Below, piece after piece: positions 60,519-64,000 of a stretch of 64,000 bases of DNA. The stretch covers positions 22,742 through 86,741 of the forward strand of contig JASHOD010000069.1 in NCBI GenBank assembly GCA_030041295.1. Direction: 5' to 3'. The notes under the pieces were generated by a model. It saw only the letters and a program-made list of their open reading frames with translations. It searched no databases and was not told where the DNA came from. Position 1 is the stretch's first letter. Each line of letters begins with the position of its first letter. This stretch comes from Nitrososphaerales archaeon (lineage in GTDB: Archaea > Thermoproteota > Nitrososphaeria > Nitrososphaerales > CADDZS01). Both the position numbers and the translations under genes were made by a program.

Positions 60519-60726
60519 GCTCCTTCAACTCCTAAAACTGAGCGAAACTAGCATTGATTCTAGCTCAACAACTAAACCCGCTCTTGTAATTATAGCTGTC
60601 GGAGGGACTCTCATCGCAGGTGCAATGAGCTAGGGCGCTCATGGGTTGGAGTATTCTCCGCTCAAGAGGCCTGGCGACATACAAAAGTTCTTTGGGTACA
60701 GTGTGTGTCGGTTAGATATCCCTCTA

Positions 60727-62772
60727 CTACGTATAGTACAGCGTATTGTACCAGAATTGCCCAAAGATAGTCGTGTATGGACTATAGACCATTCCTGCCA
60801 CATATGGCTGTACCAGTAGATAGTTGTCGTAATTGGGTAACCATATGTCTGGTGCATAGTTGTAAGTGGCGTTGTAAATTTGAGCGATATCATTGGTCAG
60901 CTGCGCTTTGTTGTTGTTGAACGTCGCGTTGGCGAGAGCATCATTGACGGTTGTGAGATTCATCCACGTGAAGTAGATCTCTGGAGTGACAACTTCGTCC
61001 AATTCCTGCAGGATAGGATCGTTCCAATCAGGACCCCAACCGATACCCATTACCATGGCAGGCCACTGCGCCGGGGTGGTCCAAGAATCCTCTATCGCCG
61101 CGGTTACCCCTGTCGTTGTAATCGTTAAGCCGATTTGCGCAAGGTCTTCAGTAAGTATTGATTCCATTGTTTCTTCAAAGTTCGAATTGGGCGCGATGTA
61201 ATCAAGGGCTACAGAACCCAATGCCGCGGCACTTTTATCGCCTATTGTAGACCCGTTGGGTAGTGTAAGCGAAAAGTGCTCTTGAATACCAGCCTCGTTA
61301 ATTAGGCTAGTTGCGAGAGTAACATTGTAGCTGTACATGGAAAGATCGTCTGGGTTATAGAACGATCCCCATTCCGGAGTAAGCGGTCCTAGGAAAGTCT
61401 CGCCGTAAACAGTTCCATTGTAGCCGTAAGTTGCATCGAGTAACTGTGTGTAATTAATCGCGTGTTCGACCGCCAGCCTGAAATCCGTATTATTGGTGGG
61501 ATACTCTTCAACATTCATCGGTATGAAATATGTGTTAGGACCTGTTCCGAAATTATCCACGAGACTATTCAAGCCAGTGGTATACTGCTTGTAACCGTAA
61601 TCACTCCAAACAGTTCCAAATTGAGGTAGTCCTGCAAAAGATATTTGTGCTTGGTTCGAACCGAACCCTTCTTCCATAGAAGTCGCGGACAACCCATAGT
61701 TCAAAATGATCACCGGAATCCTTGGTGGTTGTAGAACTGGGACAATGTTGCTCGCCGTCTTTCCCCAGTAAGTGGGATTTGCCTTTAGAACAATGGTCGA
61801 ATATCCTGTTTGCACGGAAGAAATGTAGTACGGGCCAGTTCCAGGTCCGCCATTCAAAGCAAAGTAAGTATTATCAGTGTTGTTCTGGACTCCTCCGTGA
61901 GCATCCACGAACGCAGGATCGACTATCGCGCCCCACCACTGAGCGATGTTAGTGAGGAAGTAAGGATAGGATTCTAGTTCATTCGCCACAAAGGTCAATG
62001 GACCTGTGACCACATACGCCTGATGCGGATAGCTCATTATTTCCTGAACTGTTTTGTTATTTGCGTTGAAGTTGCTGAGTATTTGATTTAGGACAGTTGC
62101 AGCTAGACCGTAGTTTGTTGTTACGGGAAGACCAGTCGCGTTCTGCACAGCGTTCAATAGACCCCAAGGCAACGCCATTCCTGTAGTTGTAATCACTGAT
62201 GAGTTCTCTGTAACGTAGAGGAAATTAGAAGTTTCAATTGCAGTGTTCATGTAATTTCCGCGTACAAATGAGAACCAGACGGTTGACGCGTTCAATTGAT
62301 CACCGTTGGGGTAGAAGGTTACATTCGGTCGAAGATTGAAAGTATAGTTCTCGTTATTGGGGGAAGAGTAATTCTGGGCTAGCGAAGGAGCAACTACACC
62401 AGTGTCTGAGTTACCGCCTTCAAACGTGACGAGCTCTTGATACACATTAGCGTACACCATATCGTCCGAAATTCCGTAATCTCCAGCAGCAGGATCCAGA
62501 GTATCAGGCGCTCCGGTACCTGCGCCGCTAGAATCATCAATAAGCTCGCTCTTGTTAGCAGGTCCGAAAGCGCTGGTCAGAGTGGTGGAGGTAGAACTGA
62601 CGGATGTTGTTGATGATGTAACGCTTGACGTAGTGGTAGTGCTTGTGGTCTTTACTTGGGTGAGAGCGTAAAATCCTCCTGCAGCAATAATTACAATTAC
62701 AACTACAACAACGACAATTAATGCGGTTCTGCTAATTGCAGATCTTAGTCTAGAACGTAGTCTAGAATGCAT
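60727..62772 (-). CDS. dppA: Dipeptide/oligopeptide ABC transporter substrate-binding protein
   Basis: The 681-residue family 5 solute-binding protein has an N-terminal membrane anchor (residues about 16-38, TALIVVVVVVIVIIAAGGFY), a Thr/Ser-rich linker and the binding domain: DTLDPAAGDYGISDDMVYAN, FNLRPNVTFYPNGDQLNAST, TDFRLAVEHAINYTQLLDAT and GIGWGPDWNDPILQ. It is tethered outside the cell and delivers peptides or similar compounds to DppBC. The gene precedes dppB by about 208 bp. ATG at 62772. Confidence 0.92.
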   Translation of the reverse strand: MHSRLRSRLRSAISRTALIVVVVVVIVIIAAGGFYALTQVKTTSTTTTSSVTSSTTSVSSTSTTLTSAFGPANKSELIDDSSGAGTGAPDTLDPAAGDYGISDDMVYANVYQELVTFEGGNSDTGVVAPSLAQNYSSPNNENYTFNLRPNVTFYPNGDQLNASTVWFSFVRGNYMNTAIETSNFLYVTENSSVITTTGMALPWGLLNAVQNATGLPVTTNYGLAATVLNQILSNFNANNKTVQEIMSYPHQAYVVTGPLTFVANELESYPYFLTNIAQWWGAIVDPAFVDAHGGVQNNTDNTYFALNGGPGTGPYYISSVQTGYSTIVLKANPTYWGKTASNIVPVLQPPRIPVIILNYGLSATSMEEGFGSNQAQISFAGLPQFGTVWSDYGYKQYTTGLNSLVDNFGTGPNTYFIPMNVEEYPTNNTDFRLAVEHAINYTQLLDATYGYNGTVYGETFLGPLTPEWGSFYNPDDLSMYSYNVTLATSLINEAGIQEHFSLTLPNGSTIGDKSAAALGSVALDYIAPNSNFEETMESILTEDLAQIGLTITTTGVTAAIEDSWTTPAQWPAMVMGIGWGPDWNDPILQELDEVVTPEIYFTWMNLTTVNDALANATFNNNKAQLTNDIAQIYNATYNYAPDIWLPNYDNYLLVQPYVAGMVYSPYTTIFGQFWYNTLYYT

Positions 62773-62955
62773 AGTAAACCCCGAGGCGTTCTAGCAAATA
62801 AAAATCTTGTTACCAAATCCAGTCTTTTGTTAGATGAAGTCAAACATGTAGTCAACTTTTCAAGAACAAGATCTCTTTGACACATATCATCGGTCGACTG
62901 GAGGATGTATACGGGCCTTTAGCAGGCCTCTATGTTTGAGAGAATCCAGAAGTTC

Positions 62956-63783
62956 TCAGGACAAAGTATCAGATTTATCGACCGAGAATATTTTGTCCAC
63001 ATCCACTTTTTCGAATTCTTTTGCGAATTCGGCAATATAGTCCGCCATACGGTTTATCATAGTAACTCCCTTCTCAAAGAGCGAGTCGAGGTCTTCCTCC
63101 TTTATTTCTGGGGGCGACTCGATATCAATATCCCAAGCGTCAATTGGTATTGTAACCGGCCCACCACGAAAAATCGAATCGTTGAAAGCGACTGCCTTGA
63201 TCTTGTCCCCGTAGACGGGCTTTGTGGGATTATCTCCCCATTCTCCTTTGTGCATCTTCGGAGTAATGTCAGCGTTCTCTTTCCCGTGAATAGCTAGAGC
63301 AATCGCGAGCTCATCGAGCCAGATGGTATCATTGTGAAATAAATCCGGCATGGCCTTCACTCCTATGGTCCACCATTCAAGAATCGCAATCAGCATGCCA
63401 AACTCGCGCACATTTCGTCCAGTCCTAATCAGCGCTTCTCTATTTCCACCGTGCCCGTTGACCACGACCACCTTCCTGATCCCATTTCGCCTGAGGCTCT
63501 TGCAAATATCGGTGTAGTACTGCTCCAGAGTGTGTGCATCGATAACCATGGAACCCGGATAGCGTGCCATTTTTGCATCCTCGCCATAAGTTACGACAGG
63601 AAGAGTCAGGAGACCTGTTCTCTTCCCAACTTCATCCGCGAGCCTGTCTGCCGCGCTCGCGTCTATCCCTATGGGGGTAGGACCGTGAGCATGGAGCGTT
63701 CCGGTCGGGAGAATGACTGTGTCAGATCCCTTGAAGGCTTCTTCGGCCTCCCGCCAAGACATATCCCAGAGTTTGTACTTCAT
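62956..63783 (-). CDS. Creatininase-family amidohydrolase
   Basis: The 275-residue protein matches the creatininase family: DTVILPTGTLHAHGPTPIGI, DASAADRLADEVGKRTGLLT, VVTYGEDAKMARYPGSMVID, and VVVNGHGGNREALIRTGRNV, with metal ligands in HAHGP, the DASAAD Asp, and NGHGGN. Members open cyclic or linear amides such as creatinine, or act in F420/riboflavin and mycofactocin pathways. It lies upstream of dppA on the same strand (183 bp), so it may be part of the uptake and breakdown operon. ATG at 63783. Confidence 0.88.
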   Translation of the reverse strand: MKYKLWDMSWREAEEAFKGSDTVILPTGTLHAHGPTPIGIDASAADRLADEVGKRTGLLTLPVVTYGEDAKMARYPGSMVIDAHTLEQYYTDICKSLRRNGIRKVVVVNGHGGNREALIRTGRNVREFGMLIAILEWWTIGVKAMPDLFHNDTIWLDELAIALAIHGKENADITPKMHKGEWGDNPTKPVYGDKIKAVAFNDSIFRGGPVTIPIDAWDIDIESPPEIKEEDLDSLFEKGVTMINRMADYIAEFAKEFEKVDVDKIFSVDKSDTLS

Positions 63784-63820
63784 GGTTTCTTCCTTCGATT
63801 GGTCTGAAATAAACTCTTTT

Positions 63821-63844
63821 GGGTTCTGTGGGTTCTTCGGTTTA
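63821..63844 (-). repeat. tnpB-element right end, minus orientation
   Basis: The reverse complement reads TAAACCGAAGAACCCACAGA then ACCC. It is closest to the 12811-12835 copy, sharing GAAGAACCCACAGAACCC. Confidence 0.7.
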
Positions 63845-64000
63845 TAGGAGATTGAGCAATCAAACTAAAAGATCTCTCTCCCCTTCTTCCTCTGACATAA
63901 CTTCATTGGATCGACTATTCGGATTAGCGGTTCATCCATTCGTACGCGTTCCGAGACCACCTGCTTCATTTCCAATGCCTTTGTAATGCGACTGTGCGAA
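63821..64000 (-). mobile_element. tnpB 3' end plus right end, continuing past the window
   Basis: The reverse strand matches the last codons of tnpB (FAQSHYKGIGNEA, then IRIVDPMKLCQR in another frame) and its 3' untranslated tail, followed by the element end at 63821-63844. The protein frame has small indels relative to the 1989-3030 copy. The core of the element, if any, lies beyond the right edge. Confidence 0.75.

Noticed and set aside
1..64000. CRISPR array or cas genes
   Set aside because: No regularly spaced direct repeats and no Cas proteins were seen. The tnpB pieces are transposon-derived.

Overview
The window looks like a chromosomal segment from a TACK archaeon, most plausibly a non-ammonia-oxidising member of the Thaumarchaeota/Nitrososphaeria (a soil group I.1c-like lineage). 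This rests on gene content, not on a marker phylogeny. It carries a TackOD1-type zinc-ribbon protein, a thermopsin-family protease, a family B DNA polymerase with an intein, a bacterio-opsin-activator-type HTH regulator, a histidine kinase with an archaeal-style sensor region, a tRNA-Phe with an intron and no encoded CCA, many TTG starts, and several promoter-like boxes about 20 to 35 bases upstream of start codons, as expected for leaderless transcripts. No ammonia oxidation genes are present.

Layout. 1-6.6 kb: the start of a xanthine/CO dehydrogenase-type molybdenum hydroxylase, a hemerythrin-like protein, a decayed tnpB element with terminal inverted repeats, a ribbon-helix-helix/ferredoxin fusion, acetyl-CoA synthetase and a metallo-beta-lactamase-fold hydrolase. 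7-15.6 kb: a small membrane protein beside an ArsR-type regulator, a secreted Ser/Thr-rich protein, a membrane-tethered sulfite-oxidase-family enzyme, an amidase whose 5' end lies in tnpB remnant DNA, a RelE-like toxin locus and a PPOX flavoprotein. 15.6-30 kb: thermopsin, aldo/keto reductase, DCC-family thiol protein, homoserine dehydrogenase with a B3/B4 domain protein, peroxiredoxin, HTH_10 regulator, methyltransferase, LLM flavin oxidoreductase, a SixA-like phosphatase and a histidine kinase. 30-40 kb: Hsp20, an ABC1/UbiB kinase with two uncharacterised upstream genes, an MBL hydrolase, a radical SAM enzyme and two DHA2-type MFS exporters. 40-50.6 kb: RHH protein, TackOD1 protein, intein-bearing PolB, an NfeD-like gene with a frameshift, a PadR regulator and the split tRNA-Phe. 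50.6-64 kb: a catabolic region with a polysaccharide deacetylase, P1 peptidase, two amidohydrolases, a creatininase-family amidase and a complete dipeptide/oligopeptide ABC transporter.

Together the genes suggest an organoheterotroph that imports peptides or related amides (Dpp system), cleaves them (P1 peptidase, amidohydrolases, amidase, creatininase, thermopsin outside the cell) and activates acetate. It also has oxidative and redox functions (Mo enzymes, peroxiredoxin, flavoproteins).

Two themes stand out. First, a repeat family of about 25 bp ends (consensus close to ATCAACCGAAGACTACACAG) occurs at seven places, three times joined to the 3' end of tnpB. These insertions reshaped the starts of an amidase, a VOC protein and an HTH gene. 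Second, at least six genes are broken by stop codons or single-base shifts, mostly in short homopolymers, including three VOC-family genes. This is either real gene decay or residual sequence error. The most distinctive genes are the RHH-ferredoxin fusion, a polymerase with degraded exonuclease motifs, an altered motif C and a mini-intein, and the Mo enzyme with an internal twin-arginine motif.
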